Source of the DNA: Pseudomonas arcuscaelestis
GTDB lineage: Bacteria; Pseudomonadota; Gammaproteobacteria; Pseudomonadales; Pseudomonadaceae
Direction: 5' to 3'
NCBI RefSeq assembly: GCF_016881005.1
Contig: NZ_JACOPV010000019.1
Location: 1-64,000 of the forward strand
DNA length: 64,000 nucleotides
The position numbers and the translations under genes are program-made. This document shows, piece by piece, positions 16,886-25,762 of this stretch; position 1 is the first letter of the stretch, and each line of letters begins with the position of its first letter. The notes under the pieces were generated by a model. The model was given only the letters and a program-made list of their open reading frames with translations. It was not told where the DNA came from and made no database searches.

Positions 16886-18097
16886 ATGCAGCGTATTCGT
16901 TCCGGCTTCGCCCTGGCGCTTGGCATGGCACTCTCGGTGGGCGTGCAAGCGGCAGATCAAGCACAGATCAAACGCGGGGAATACCTGTCGCGTGCCGCCG
17001 ACTGCATGGCCTGTCATACCGCCGAGGGCGGTGCACCGTTCGCCGGTGGCCTGCCGATCCATTCGCCATTTGGCACTATCTATGGCAGTAACATCACCCC
17101 GGATAAAGCGTTCGGCATTGGCAACTACAGCGCCGACGAGTTCTTCGCCGCGCTGGCCAAGGGCAAACGCAATGATGGCGCCAATCTGTACCCGGCGATG
17201 CCTTATACCTCCTACCACTTGATCAAACGTGAGGATGCCGATGACATCCAGGCGTACCTGATGACCGTAGCGCCGGTCCATCGTCCCGCACCAGAGACCA
17301 AGTTGAGCTTCCCGTTCAACGTGCGCCTGGGGCTGACGGGCTGGAACATGCTCTATGGCAAAAGCGTCGAGCTGCAAAGTACCGAAGGCAAGAGTGCGGC
17401 CTGGCAGCGCGGGCAGTACATGGTCGAGGTGCTGGGTCATTGCGGCGAGTGCCATACGCCGCGCAACAGCATTGGCGCCCTGCAGCAGGACCAGCGTCTG
17501 ACCGGTGGCCTGCTCAACGGCTACCTGGCGCCGAGCTTGCTGGCCAAGGACCTGGCTGAGCGCGGCTGGACCCAACCCGACCTCACCACCTTCCTCAAGC
17601 ACGGCATGAGCGCCCAGGGCACCATGTTCAACGAGATGTTCCCGGTCGTTCACCACAGCACCCAGCATCTTCAAGACAGTGACTTGGCGGCGATGGCAAC
17701 CTTCCTGCTGGGTGATCAACCGCCGCCGGCCAAAGTCGTCCAGGCCGCAAGCTTCGATCAGCTCAACGACAGCGCCAAACGCGGTCACCAGCAGTACCTC
17801 AACGTCTGCGCCGGCTGCCATGGTGTCGAGGGCGAGGGCAAGCCACACATCGCTGTTGCCATGCAGGGCAATACCGTCCTGCGTCAGGCCGACTCACGCA
17901 ACCTGGCCAAGGTGATTTACGAGGGTATCGGCGAGCAGCAGTTTACCGGCTTCGAGCGCATGCAACCGATGCCGGGCTTTGCCGGCAAGCTCTCGGACGA
18001 ACAAGTCGCTGACCTGATCAACTACCTGCGCCAGGCGTGGGGTGGGCTGCCTGCCGATCTCAGCGTGCAGCAGCTTGCGCAATTGAAGTCGGAGTGA
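16886..18097 (+). CDS. Tri-haem cytochrome c subunit (AdhB-like)
   Basis: The 403-residue protein has a signal peptide (cleavage near VQAA, residue 22) and three CxxCH haem sites: CMACH at 40-44, CGECH at 186-190 and CAGCH at 308-312. Each sits in a cytochrome c domain of the alcohol-dehydrogenase subunit II type. It would take electrons from the Mo-hydroxylase/2Fe-2S pair and pass them to the respiratory chain, probably ubiquinone. AGGAGGG lies before the ATG and the gap to the 2Fe-2S gene is 2 bases, so the three are one operon. Confidence 0.9.
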   Translation: MQRIRSGFALALGMALSVGVQAADQAQIKRGEYLSRAADCMACHTAEGGAPFAGGLPIHSPFGTIYGSNITPDKAFGIGNYSADEFFAALAKGKRNDGANLYPAMPYTSYHLIKREDADDIQAYLMTVAPVHRPAPETKLSFPFNVRLGLTGWNMLYGKSVELQSTEGKSAAWQRGQYMVEVLGHCGECHTPRNSIGALQQDQRLTGGLLNGYLAPSLLAKDLAERGWTQPDLTTFLKHGMSAQGTMFNEMFPVVHHSTQHLQDSDLAAMATFLLGDQPPPAKVVQAASFDQLNDSAKRGHQQYLNVCAGCHGVEGEGKPHIAVAMQGNTVLRQADSRNLAKVIYEGIGEQQFTGFERMQPMPGFAGKLSDEQVADLINYLRQAWGGLPADLSVQQLAQLKSE

Positions 18098-18101
18098 CGC
18101 C

Positions 18102-19073
18102 GTGCAGCATCTTGATCTGCAGGTAATTCGCCAGGCGTTGCAGTGGTCTTGCAAAGGCAGGCGGATATGGCTGTGCAGCGTGCTCTGTACCTATGGTTCG
18201 GCGCCACGTGCGCCGGGCTCACTGCTGGCAGTCAACGACAGCGGACAGTGGGTGGGGTCGTTGTCCGGAGGCTGTGTCGAGGATGATTTTCTCGAACGGG
18301 TCGCGCACGGGGACTTTGCCGAGCCGGTAACGGTGGTGCGTTACGGCGACGGCAGCGATACGCGTTCAAGCATTCGTCTTCCCTGTGGCGGCATACTCGA
18401 TGTGCTGGTAGAGAACCTGCCGGCACATTGCGAGGTGCAGGCGCATTTGCGTGAACTGGAGTCGGCGCTTCTGGGGCAGCGGCGGCTGCTGCGAGAAGTC
18501 AGCCTGCGCGATGGCGAGCGCCGGCTCAGTGACGATCATCTGCAAGGGCCAAAGGTAGAGCGTGAGCACACCTGCGTGCGCTTGCGCGTGGGGGCTGCCC
18601 AGCGCCTGCTGCTGGCGGGTTACTCCAGCGTTGCGCATTTTTGCGCACAGTTCGCCAAAGGCATGGGTTTGGATGTGATCCTATGCGAACCGCGTGAAGA
18701 AGTGTTGGCTGGCGTGGTACTGGAAGGCATCGAGATTCGTCGAGAGTTGCCCTCGGTGTTTATCGCCAACGGTGGGTGTCACGCGGACACCGCCGTGGTG
18801 GCACTGACCCATGATCCGAAAATCGATGATCTGGCGATGCTCGAAGCGGTGCGTACCGAGGCTTTCTATATCGGGGTCATGGGCTCGCAGGTCACCTCGA
18901 ACAAACGCCGTGAGCGCCTGCAGCGCATTGGTGGCCTGGGCGAGTGTGAACTGGCGCGCATTCACGCACCCATCGGTCTCAACCTGGGCAGCAAGACACC
19001 GGCGGAAATTGCCCTGGCGGTGCTCGCCGATATCTTGCGCGTACGTAACGGTATTGAGCGAGGGGCGCTGTGA
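18102..19073 (+). CDS. XdhC-family molybdenum cofactor maturation factor
   Basis: The 323-residue protein has an N-terminal XdhC/CoxI domain (about 10-85: TYGSAPRAPGSLLAVNDSGQ, GSLSGGCVEDDF) and a C-terminal Rossmann-type XdhC domain (about 165-315: LLLAGYSSVAHFCAQFAKGM, FYIGVMGSQVTSNKRRERL, PIGLNLGSKTPAEIA). Such proteins bind the cofactor, support its sulfuration or cytosine-dinucleotide form, and insert it into hydroxylases. It begins 4 bases after the cytochrome stop and overlaps the mocA-like gene by 4, so it serves this enzyme specifically. Confidence 0.88.
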   Translation: MQHLDLQVIRQALQWSCKGRRIWLCSVLCTYGSAPRAPGSLLAVNDSGQWVGSLSGGCVEDDFLERVAHGDFAEPVTVVRYGDGSDTRSSIRLPCGGILDVLVENLPAHCEVQAHLRELESALLGQRRLLREVSLRDGERRLSDDHLQGPKVEREHTCVRLRVGAAQRLLLAGYSSVAHFCAQFAKGMGLDVILCEPREEVLAGVVLEGIEIRRELPSVFIANGGCHADTAVVALTHDPKIDDLAMLEAVRTEAFYIGVMGSQVTSNKRRERLQRIGGLGECELARIHAPIGLNLGSKTPAEIALAVLADILRVRNGIERGAL

Positions 19074-19639
19074 CGGTTGTCGCATTGGTACTTGCCGCCG
19101 GGCGCAGTGCGCGCTTTGGTTCGGACAAGCGCTGTGCGACCCTGGCGGATGGGCGCAGCCTGTTGCTGCACAGTGTCGAGCGTGCTCGCCAGGCGTTCGA
19201 CGAGGTGCGCGTGGTGCTGCGCGAGGGCGAGTGTGGGCAAATGCTTGGCCTGCCAGATGAGTGCCTGATCGTGCACAGTCCGGATGCGGCCCTTGGTATG
19301 GGCCACAGCCTGGCAGCCGGCGTCGCCTCGCTCGCAGGCAGCGGCGCGCAGGCGGTTGCGATCGTGCTGGGGGATATGCCCTGGATCGCGCCGACGACCC
19401 TGCGTTTACTGGTCGAGGTTGCCACCGCCTCGACCATCCTCTTGCCCCGCCATGACGGCAAGCAAGGGCATCCGGTGGTGTTTGGCCGCGACTTCTGGCC
19501 GCACTTGATGGCGTTGCGCGGTGACGAAGGAGCCCGCTCCGTAGTGCGGGCTCATCCGGACTGCTGCGTCATGTTGGAGGTGGCTGACGCCGGCGTGCTC
19601 GATGACGTGGATACGCCGAGCAGCCTGCTTGAGCGCTGA
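19070..19639 (+). CDS. MocA/MobA-like molybdenum cofactor nucleotidyltransferase
   Basis: The 189-residue protein has a GT-A-type nucleotidyltransferase fold. It shows the N-terminal loop VLAAGRSARFGSDKR (consensus LAAGxSxRxGxxK), VLGDMPWIAPTT with the metal-binding Asp, and GHPVVFGRDFWPHL near residue 130. In molybdenum hydroxylases, MocA makes molybdopterin cytosine dinucleotide. Its overlap with xdhC and place at the end of the Mo-hydroxylase operon suggest that this enzyme uses that form of cofactor. The start overlaps xdhC by 4 bases (GTGA). Confidence 0.85.
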   Translation: MTVVALVLAAGRSARFGSDKRCATLADGRSLLLHSVERARQAFDEVRVVLREGECGQMLGLPDECLIVHSPDAALGMGHSLAAGVASLAGSGAQAVAIVLGDMPWIAPTTLRLLVEVATASTILLPRHDGKQGHPVVFGRDFWPHLMALRGDEGARSVVRAHPDCCVMLEVADAGVLDDVDTPSSLLER

Positions 19640-19642
19640 TCA

Positions 19643-19975
19643 CTACTTCTGATTGCGGCATCCCGTGCCCGGTGAGCGGTATTCGAGAATGTTCAGTTTG
19701 CCGTTGGAATCCTCGTAGGTCATTTGTGCCGGCATTACATCGCAACTTGAATCGGTAGGGGTCGAGCCCACGACCTTGGCGATGTCGAGCTTCATGCCAT
19801 AGCGGTAATGAACGATCTCGGGCGGATTCTTGCCATTGGCGACAGCGTAAGCTTGCATGGCTTTTTCATTGGCCTGGATCATTTGACCATACACACGATC
19901 CGCACCACCTTCTGCCATGGCGACAGAAGAAATAGCCATGATGGAAAGTACGCTGAAAAGTCTCAGGCTGTTCAT
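19643..19975 (-). CDS. DUF2790 periplasmic protein
   Basis: The 110-residue protein has a signal peptide ending around SSVAMA (residue 21). The mature part has the DUF2790 pattern: HYRYGMKLDIAKVVGSTPTDSSC, MPAQMTYEDSNGKLNILEYRS, and a closing GTGC, with two conserved cysteines. The family is largely restricted to Pseudomonas and its function is not established. The ATG at 19975 is chosen because AAAAGGAG lies at correct spacing. It is convergent with the mocA-like gene (3-bp gap). Compare the short relative at 7683. Confidence 0.8.
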   Translation of the reverse strand: MNSLRLFSVLSIMAISSVAMAEGGADRVYGQMIQANEKAMQAYAVANGKNPPEIVHYRYGMKLDIAKVVGSTPTDSSCDVMPAQMTYEDSNGKLNILEYRSPGTGCRNQK

Positions 19976-20063
19976 ATTGATCACTCCTTTTCGGTGGTGA
20001 TCCAGATATAACCTTTGCGACCTGACACAAGCATGAGCGCCACATTACATTGTCGCAATGTGC

Positions 20064-21854
20064 TTAGCGGCCGCTGAGCCGCTTGTATAACGTGGTGCGC
20101 GAGATGCCCAGTTCCTTGGCCGCGGCGGTCACATTGCCGGCGTGGGCGAGGAGGGTGCGTTCAATCACATCACGCGTCGCCGCTGAAAGGCTCCGAGGCG
20201 CTACTGCCGCAGTACCGCGAACCTCTTCCGGCAGATGGTTTACGGTGATGGCGCAGGCGCCGACGGCAAGAATGGCAACAACAGCGGCGACGTTTTCCAG
20301 TTGGCGTAGATTCCCAGGCCAGTCGTACGCATGAACAATCGCCCGCGCCTCAGCGTCCAGCATTGGCATGCCTGGGCGCTGGAAAAACGCGTCAACAAGC
20401 TGCTCTTTATCCAACCGCTGGTTGAGTGAGGGCAAGGCGATCCGCATGCCGTCGAGACGGTAGAACAGGTCTTCGCGAAAACCACCCGAGGCGACCAGCG
20501 CTGGCAGTGACTTATGGGTGGCGGCAATGATGTGGGCCTTCAACGGCACCGTAACAGTGCTGCCAACACGAGTAATCTGTCGCTCCTGCAATACACGCAG
20601 CAAGCGGCTTTGAAGCGCAAACGGCATATCGCCGATTTCATCGAGCAGTAGAATTCCGTTGCCGGCCGACTCAAGTAGGCCCATCGATCCGCCTTTGCGC
20701 GCGCCGGTAAAACTGCCTTCGGCATAGCCGAACAGCTCGGATTCGATAAGGCTCTCGGGCAAGGATGCACAGTTGATGGCGACGAAAGGCGCGTTGGGGG
20801 TGCACTGCCTGTGCAGTTCCCTGGCGAAGACTTCCTTGCCGCAACCTGTCGGGCCGGTGATCAATACCGCAAGGTTGGCAACCACTGCTTTTTTGGCATC
20901 CTCGAATCGTGCATTGACCCTGCGGTCGCTACCCAGGGCGCAACGCGCTGCACGAATCGGCAGGCTTTTGCTCAGCGGCTGGTCGAGCAGCCTTGCATAC
21001 AACCGCGAGCCATCGGTAAGTGTCAGCAGTTTGCTTGCTGCATTGAGCTGGCCGTGACTGCCACGATCGAACAGATGCTCCAGGTTCAGGCCGTGTGGTC
21101 GGTAGCTGGCAATACCCAGCAATTGCTGGGCGGCGCGGTTGGCGCCGCACACTGTGCCGTCTTCACGCACCGCGAGCAGCGCTTGCAGTGGCGAACCCAT
21201 GAGCCTTGGATCATGCTGTAACTCCAGGATCCGGCAGTCCGCCAGGGCCAGGAAAAAGTTGTTTTCGGTGGCCAGTGCCGCATGCTTCAAACGCTCGAGC
21301 ATGGTGCCGGCATTGCGTGTGCCGATACCGGTCAGGTCCAGCGCACCGAGCAGTTCTCCGCCCACGCCGCGTAGCGGAACGCTGACACAGAAAAACTGTG
21401 AAAACTCCTGCAAGTAGTGTTGGTTGCCAGCAACGATCGCCGGCAAGCCATCGACCAATGTGCAGGCAGGCGCGGTGGTGCCGACGTCGACTTCGCCCAC
21501 GCGGCGGCCGGCGTGCAGCGCCGACAACGGACCGTCGATACCCGCAGGCTTGCGGGTCTGCACAATACGATTCTCGGGGTTGACGCAAAACAACATCCAG
21601 TGCGAGTCGCCGATCAACTCCCATAACCGTTCAAGCTCTGGCTGCACACATTCAGCCAGGTGGGTGTCGGCGTCGGTCAGGGGCAGGATATCGAGGCGCC
21701 CGCGGGCCAGGCGAGGCTGCCAGGGACTGAGACCTGCCGCTCGGGAGCGCTCCCAGGAACGCGCGATGGGGTCAGGGAGCAAGCCGATGGGCAGTGGCAC
21801 GCCATCGGCAAAGTTCTGGCGGGCGGTTTGCAACTCGATCTGGAGGCGATCCAT
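20064..21854 (-). CDS. Sigma-54-dependent activator, AcoR type (GAF/PAS, AAA+, Fis)
   Basis: The 596-residue protein has an N-terminal sensor part with a GAF-like domain (about 75-205) and a PAS-like segment (about 220-290). An AAA+ domain (about 315-525) has Walker A GPTGCGKE, Walker B GILLLDEIGDM and the sigma-54 contact loop as GSFTGA, a Ser variant of the usual GAFTGA. A Fis-type helix-turn-helix (NVTAAAKELGISRTTLYKRL) closes it. The gene lies downstream of the porin/ADH/ALDH genes in the same direction. A sigma-54 promoter with upstream palindromes stands before the ALDH gene, so it very likely controls that operon in response to its substrate. Confidence 0.88.
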   Translation of the reverse strand: MDRLQIELQTARQNFADGVPLPIGLLPDPIARSWERSRAAGLSPWQPRLARGRLDILPLTDADTHLAECVQPELERLWELIGDSHWMLFCVNPENRIVQTRKPAGIDGPLSALHAGRRVGEVDVGTTAPACTLVDGLPAIVAGNQHYLQEFSQFFCVSVPLRGVGGELLGALDLTGIGTRNAGTMLERLKHAALATENNFFLALADCRILELQHDPRLMGSPLQALLAVREDGTVCGANRAAQQLLGIASYRPHGLNLEHLFDRGSHGQLNAASKLLTLTDGSRLYARLLDQPLSKSLPIRAARCALGSDRRVNARFEDAKKAVVANLAVLITGPTGCGKEVFARELHRQCTPNAPFVAINCASLPESLIESELFGYAEGSFTGARKGGSMGLLESAGNGILLLDEIGDMPFALQSRLLRVLQERQITRVGSTVTVPLKAHIIAATHKSLPALVASGGFREDLFYRLDGMRIALPSLNQRLDKEQLVDAFFQRPGMPMLDAEARAIVHAYDWPGNLRQLENVAAVVAILAVGACAITVNHLPEEVRGTAAVAPRSLSAATRDVIERTLLAHAGNVTAAAKELGISRTTLYKRLSGR

Positions 21855-21938
21855 AGGTACACCTGGTCATTTGCGCTGCGCAGTAATGCCTGCCTACGGT
21901 GCCCCGCGGCAGGCAACTCGTCAAGGTTACCTGGAGGT

Positions 21939-22829
21939 TCAAAACAGCAGCAATGCCCTGAGGTTGACGCCGGTATCCTCGCGAAAGCCTCCTACCACGC
22001 GGGTGTCATGGGTGAACTGAGTGCTGAGTTGCACGCTGTTGCCGAGCATTTGCTGGAACTCCAGACGCACTTGCTGCACCTCGGTCTTCTGCCCGGTGTA
22101 GTCGCCCGAGAGGTGCTGCTTGCCACCGTCTGTAGCGGAGAAGCCCAATGCCAGGCGCTGAGCGGGGTTAACGTCATAGCGCAGGTTGGTTTGAAGCTGA
22201 TAGGTGGTGTCCTGGCGCAGCGTTTGCCTGCCACTGCCAGCATCGTCGTTAGGTCCATGGAACACGGCATCGGCATACCACTCCATTGACCAGCGTCCCC
22301 ACAACGGCTCTACCCAGCCCAACTGCAGATCAGCTTTCCAGCGATTTTCGCCCAGGTTGATCCCTTCATCCCGATCGTATTGTCCCCATGGCAGGTAAAT
22401 CAGTGGCGTGATGCCGAAGTAGCGGCCACTGCTGCCTGCCTCGGGCTGGTTCACCAACCAGAAAGTGGCGCCGATAATCGGGTCGGCCATACCACTGTTA
22501 CTGCCCAGGGATTGTCCGCTGACCTTGACGTTGTAGACATGCCCGAACGGCAACAGGATCTGCGGATCGACAGTGATACCGCCAATCTCGGTGAAGTGGA
22601 TCAAACGTAGGATGCTGATGTTCGAGCGCAGGCTGGTGGCGTGCTTGGCGTCGGGTGCTCCGTCGCCATTGAAGCGATCTGCACGACCGAATTGTTGGTA
22701 CCAGGCGGCAACATTGGTGCCAGCCGGCAGCGCCGTGTAGTCGCCGGCATTCACATCCACGGCGAGCACCTTGCCCGAAATCAGCGCGCACGCCATCAAG
22801 CCCCACGCGAAGCTGGAGATCTTTGTCAC
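21939..22829 (-). CDS. Outer-membrane channel of the Phenol_MetA_deg (SphA-like) family
   Basis: The 296-residue protein has a signal peptide (cleavage near VLAVD, residue 24), beta-strand-rich mature sequence and a terminal LRALLLF. Family segments include ITVDPQILLPFGHVYN, ADPIIGATFWLVNQP, ITPLIYLPWGQYDRDEGINLG and RWKADLQLGWVEPL. It is a relative of the protein at 2609. Lying between the alcohol dehydrogenase and the regulator, it probably admits the operon's hydrophobic or aromatic substrate through the outer membrane. The start is a GTG with AAGGA upstream. Confidence 0.75.
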   Translation of the reverse strand: MTKISSFAWGLMACALISGKVLAVDVNAGDYTALPAGTNVAAWYQQFGRADRFNGDGAPDAKHATSLRSNISILRLIHFTEIGGITVDPQILLPFGHVYNVKVSGQSLGSNSGMADPIIGATFWLVNQPEAGSSGRYFGITPLIYLPWGQYDRDEGINLGENRWKADLQLGWVEPLWGRWSMEWYADAVFHGPNDDAGSGRQTLRQDTTYQLQTNLRYDVNPAQRLALGFSATDGGKQHLSGDYTGQKTEVQQVRLEFQQMLGNSVQLSTQFTHDTRVVGGFREDTGVNLRALLLF

Positions 22830-22895
22830 GATAGGATGTCCTTGTTTCTTGTTGTTTTAGGAGCAGGGGCAGCGCAGCGCGGCCCCTTTTCAGGA

Positions 22896-24020
22896 TTACT
22901 TCTGGATACGGATGATCGGCTTGAGGGTCAGGCCTTTTTCGCTGTCCTCTGCCGCCTGGTTGATCTGATCGAAGTCATAGAATTTCACCAGTTTGTCGAA
23001 GGCAAAGCGGCCTTGCAGGTACAGATTCACCAGTTCAGGGATGAATTTCTTCGGCACACTGTCGCCCTCGACGATGCCGCGAATGACCTTGCCACCCAAC
23101 AGCAAGTCATTGACATCAAACTCTGCCGTGGTGCCCAGCGGTGGCGCACCCACCACGCCTAAGGCGCCGCGACTACCCAGCGCCTCCACTGCCTGACGTA
23201 ATACTTGCGGGCGACCGGTGGATTCCAGGGCAAATTGCACGCCCCCTCCGGTGATGTCACGGATGACCGCTACAGGGTCGCTCTCGCGGCTGTTAATCAC
23301 GTGGGTAGCGCCAAGCTCGAGCGCAAGTTGCAGACGCGAAGGCACCACATCGACGGCGATGATCGTCGAGGCACCGGCGACCTGAGCGGCAAGTACCGCC
23401 GAAAGGCCCACAGCCCCACCACCAAAGGCTGCAAAGGCGCTGCCCGGGGTCACTTTCAGCGAGTTGATCACCGCACCGGCGCCGGTCTGGATGCCGCAGC
23501 CGAGCGGGCCCAGCAACTCGATGGGAGCTTCTTTGGAGACGCGAACGGTGTTGTTTTCGCGCCCCAATGCGTAGGTGGCAAACGAGGACTGGGCGAAGAA
23601 GTGGTCGTGAAGTGCAACGCCGTGTTCATCCTGCAGGGCATGGCTTCCATCCGGCCCCGCGCCGCTGAAGTTGCGCCCGAAAAAATCCTTGCAGTAGGCG
23701 GCCTGGCCCGAGTCGCAAGCCAGGCAATGGCCACAGTAGCCGTAGGTCATGACCACGTGGTCGCCGACTTCTAGATTCTGCACCAGCGGCCCGATGGCTT
23801 CGATTACGCCCGAACCCTCGTGACCGAGTACGGCGGGCAGGGGCACAGGATAGTATTGATCGCGCACGATGATGTCGGTGTGGCACATACCGGTGGCAAC
23901 GATGCGCACCAGTACTTCATCCGCTTGAGGGGCACGAATGCGCGCCTGCTCCAGCACGAAAGGTGCACCCTTGTCACGGGTAACGGCAGCTTGTACAGGG
24001 CGTAAGGTCAGCGTTGTCAT
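22896..24020 (-). CDS. Zinc-dependent aryl/benzyl-type alcohol dehydrogenase
   Basis: The 374-residue protein is of the medium-chain zinc dehydrogenase family. Catalytic zinc ligands are Cys45 and the His in GHEGSGVIE, with the later CGIQTGAGAV region. The structural zinc cysteines are in YGYCGHCLACDSGQAAYC. The Rossmann motif FGGGAVGLSAVLAA is followed by VDVVPSRL, whose Asp indicates NAD rather than NADP. Its order and features resemble XylB/AreB-type aryl-alcohol dehydrogenases. It lies 18 bp after the aldehyde dehydrogenase, so the pair would convert an alcohol to its acid. The ATG has GGAGAA upstream. Confidence 0.85.
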   Translation of the reverse strand: MTTLTLRPVQAAVTRDKGAPFVLEQARIRAPQADEVLVRIVATGMCHTDIIVRDQYYPVPLPAVLGHEGSGVIEAIGPLVQNLEVGDHVVMTYGYCGHCLACDSGQAAYCKDFFGRNFSGAGPDGSHALQDEHGVALHDHFFAQSSFATYALGRENNTVRVSKEAPIELLGPLGCGIQTGAGAVINSLKVTPGSAFAAFGGGAVGLSAVLAAQVAGASTIIAVDVVPSRLQLALELGATHVINSRESDPVAVIRDITGGGVQFALESTGRPQVLRQAVEALGSRGALGVVGAPPLGTTAEFDVNDLLLGGKVIRGIVEGDSVPKKFIPELVNLYLQGRFAFDKLVKFYDFDQINQAAEDSEKGLTLKPIIRIQK

Positions 24021-24038
24021 TGTTATTGTTCTCCAGGA

Positions 24039-25508
24039 TTAAAGCGGGTAAGCAGGCGCTTCGCCTTTGAGGGTCAGCCACTGCCATTGGGTGAACTCTT
24101 CCCAGTTGGCGGCACCACCAATGCTGGCACCGTTGCCGGAGGCGCCAACGCCACCAAACGGGTTGATGACTTCATCGTTGACGGTCTGGTCGTTGATATG
24201 CAGCAGACCGGTACGCAACTGCTCGCCCAGTCGCAGGGCCCGGCCGGTGTCGCGGGACAAGATGGCGGCGCTCAGGCCGTACTCAGTGTCGTTGGCGAGC
24301 GCTACGGCTTCTTCGTCGCTGTCGAACGGTACGACTACCGCGACCGGGCCGAAAATCTCTTCATTGAAGGCAGGATTGTCGCGTTTCACTCCACTGAGCA
24401 CGGTTGCCTGGAAAAACAGGCCATCGGCCGATCCGCCCGTTTCCAAGGTCGCCCCCGCAGCGCGAGCCGCCTCAACAATGCGCAGTGCATTGTCACGCTG
24501 GGCGGTATTGATCAGTGGGCCAAGATGGACTTGGGCGGTGCTGGGGTCGCCCACGGTCAAGCTGCGAGCCTTGGCCACCAGACGCTGGAGGAAAGCATCG
24601 TAGATACCGCGCTGAACCAGTACCCGACCTGTCGACATGCATATCTGTCCCTGGTGCAGGTAGACACCCCAGGTGGCATTGGCGATGGCCAGGTCCAGGT
24701 CGGCGTCGTCCAGAATGATAAGCGAGTTTTTGCCACCCAGTTCCAGGGAGACCTTTTTCAGATGACGCCCGGCCGCTTCGCCGACCTTGCGCCCAGCCGC
24801 AGTAGAACCCGTGAACTGAATCATCGCGACACTGGGCGAGGAGGTCAGCGCAGCGCCTGCCTCCGCGCCACCGGGGAGAACATGCAGTACTCCGGCAGGC
24901 AGGCCGGCCAGTTCAAAGATACGGGCAATGATGTGGCCGCCGCATACCGCCGTGCGTGGATCGGGCTTGAGGACCACAGCGTTACCGGTCGCCAGTGCCG
25001 GCGCCACTGCGCGCATGGCCAGGTAGAGCGGGAAGTTGAACGGGGAAATGACCCCGATCACACCCAATGGCCGACGTCGAGCGATACTTAGGCGACCCGC
25101 AGTGGACGGCAGCACCTCGCCCTGGCTGCGTGAGGGAAGGGCGCAGGCTTCATGCAGTGATTTAACGCTGATGGCGGCTTCAAAGCTTGCCTTAGGTTGC
25201 GTGGACCCACTTTCCTCGACAATCCAGCCAGCAATCTCATGCTGATACTGCTCGGCAAGCGCTGCTGCCTTGCGCATTACCTTGGCGCGCTCATCATAGG
25301 GCAGGGCATACCAGTCGCGCTGGGCACGTGCTGCCTGGCTGGCGCTGCGCTCCACTTGCGCGGCGCCAGCGTTGGCCAACAGCCCCAACTGGCGTCCATT
25401 GCCGGGAGACGTCACCGCAGTATCAGCACATTCACCTGCCTCCCAGCGACCGGTGAACAGGCGTTTGTTCCAAACCTCATTGGGCAGTAAAGTTTCCACC
25501 TCATGCAT
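24039..25508 (-). CDS. Aldehyde dehydrogenase, benzaldehyde dehydrogenase-like
   Basis: The 489-residue NAD(P)-dependent aldehyde dehydrogenase has the motifs ISPFNFPLYLAMRAVAPALA (cofactor-binding N-x-P), FTGSTAAGRKVG, catalytic Glu in SLELGGKNSL and catalytic Cys in HQGQICMSTGRV. FNEEIFGPVAVVVPF lies near residue 380. Similarity of layout to XylC-type enzymes and the adjoining alcohol dehydrogenase suggest an aromatic or similar aldehyde. The start at 25508 (MHEVETLLPN) is chosen because the longer reading, from 25613, would begin upstream of the sigma-54 promoter at 25539-25554 and adds residues absent from the family. Confidence 0.85.
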   Translation of the reverse strand: MHEVETLLPNEVWNKRLFTGRWEAGECADTAVTSPGNGRQLGLLANAGAAQVERSASQAARAQRDWYALPYDERAKVMRKAAALAEQYQHEIAGWIVEESGSTQPKASFEAAISVKSLHEACALPSRSQGEVLPSTAGRLSIARRRPLGVIGVISPFNFPLYLAMRAVAPALATGNAVVLKPDPRTAVCGGHIIARIFELAGLPAGVLHVLPGGAEAGAALTSSPSVAMIQFTGSTAAGRKVGEAAGRHLKKVSLELGGKNSLIILDDADLDLAIANATWGVYLHQGQICMSTGRVLVQRGIYDAFLQRLVAKARSLTVGDPSTAQVHLGPLINTAQRDNALRIVEAARAAGATLETGGSADGLFFQATVLSGVKRDNPAFNEEIFGPVAVVVPFDSDEEAVALANDTEYGLSAAILSRDTGRALRLGEQLRTGLLHINDQTVNDEVINPFGGVGASGNGASIGGAANWEEFTQWQWLTLKGEAPAYPL

Positions 25509-25538
25509 CCTGTCGTTTGTTGATGTCGAGATAGCGAT

Positions 25539-25554
25539 TGCAGGGGGCATGCCA
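25539..25554 (-). promoter_or_regulatory. Sigma-54 (-24/-12) promoter for the ALDH-ADH-channel operon
   Basis: On the minus strand the sequence TGGCATGCCCCCTGCA matches the sigma-54 consensus TGGCAC-N5-TTGCA, with the invariant GG and GC in the correct 10-nt spacing. Transcription would start near 25528, 20 bases before the ATG at 25508. The sigma-54 activator gene lies in the same cluster. Confidence 0.8.
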
Positions 25555-25594
25555 ATGCTGGCCGGGCCGTAAAACCGGAGTTTTGCCAGGGGGA

Positions 25595-25612
25595 CTGTGC
25601 AGATAGTGGACA
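25595..25612. promoter_or_regulatory. Second, imperfect activator-binding site
   Basis: CTGTGCAGATAGTGGACA matches 15 of 18 bases of the perfect palindrome at 25629, in the same orientation and 34 bp away (about three helical turns). It lies roughly 75 bp upstream of the predicted start. It is likely a second binding site for the sigma-54 activator. Confidence 0.55.
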
Positions 25613-25626
25613 TTTACCGCGCGGGG

Positions 25627-25649
25627 CACTGTTCAGATTCTGAACAGTG
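25627..25649. promoter_or_regulatory. Perfect palindromic upstream activator sequence
   Basis: Two 11-base arms (CACTGTTCAGA and its exact complement) flank one central base. The centre lies about 110 bp upstream of the predicted transcription start, the usual location for enhancer-binding proteins of the AcoR type. The site also stands 114 bp before the divergent dioxygenase gene, so it could act in both directions. Confidence 0.75.
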
Positions 25650-25762
25650 TGCACGGCACCGTTAATGACGGGGGCGAGGCCAAGAGCGCCAATTGTTCTC
25701 TGGCTGTTGTTGATGATCGTGGTGTTTTTTTTCTACACGTTACTGACCAGAGGGAGTTTGGT

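Noticed and set aside
25509..25613. Longer start for the aldehyde dehydrogenase (ATG at 25613)
   Set aside because: The extra 35 codons cover the sigma-54 promoter and part of the second activator site, and add residues not found in the family.
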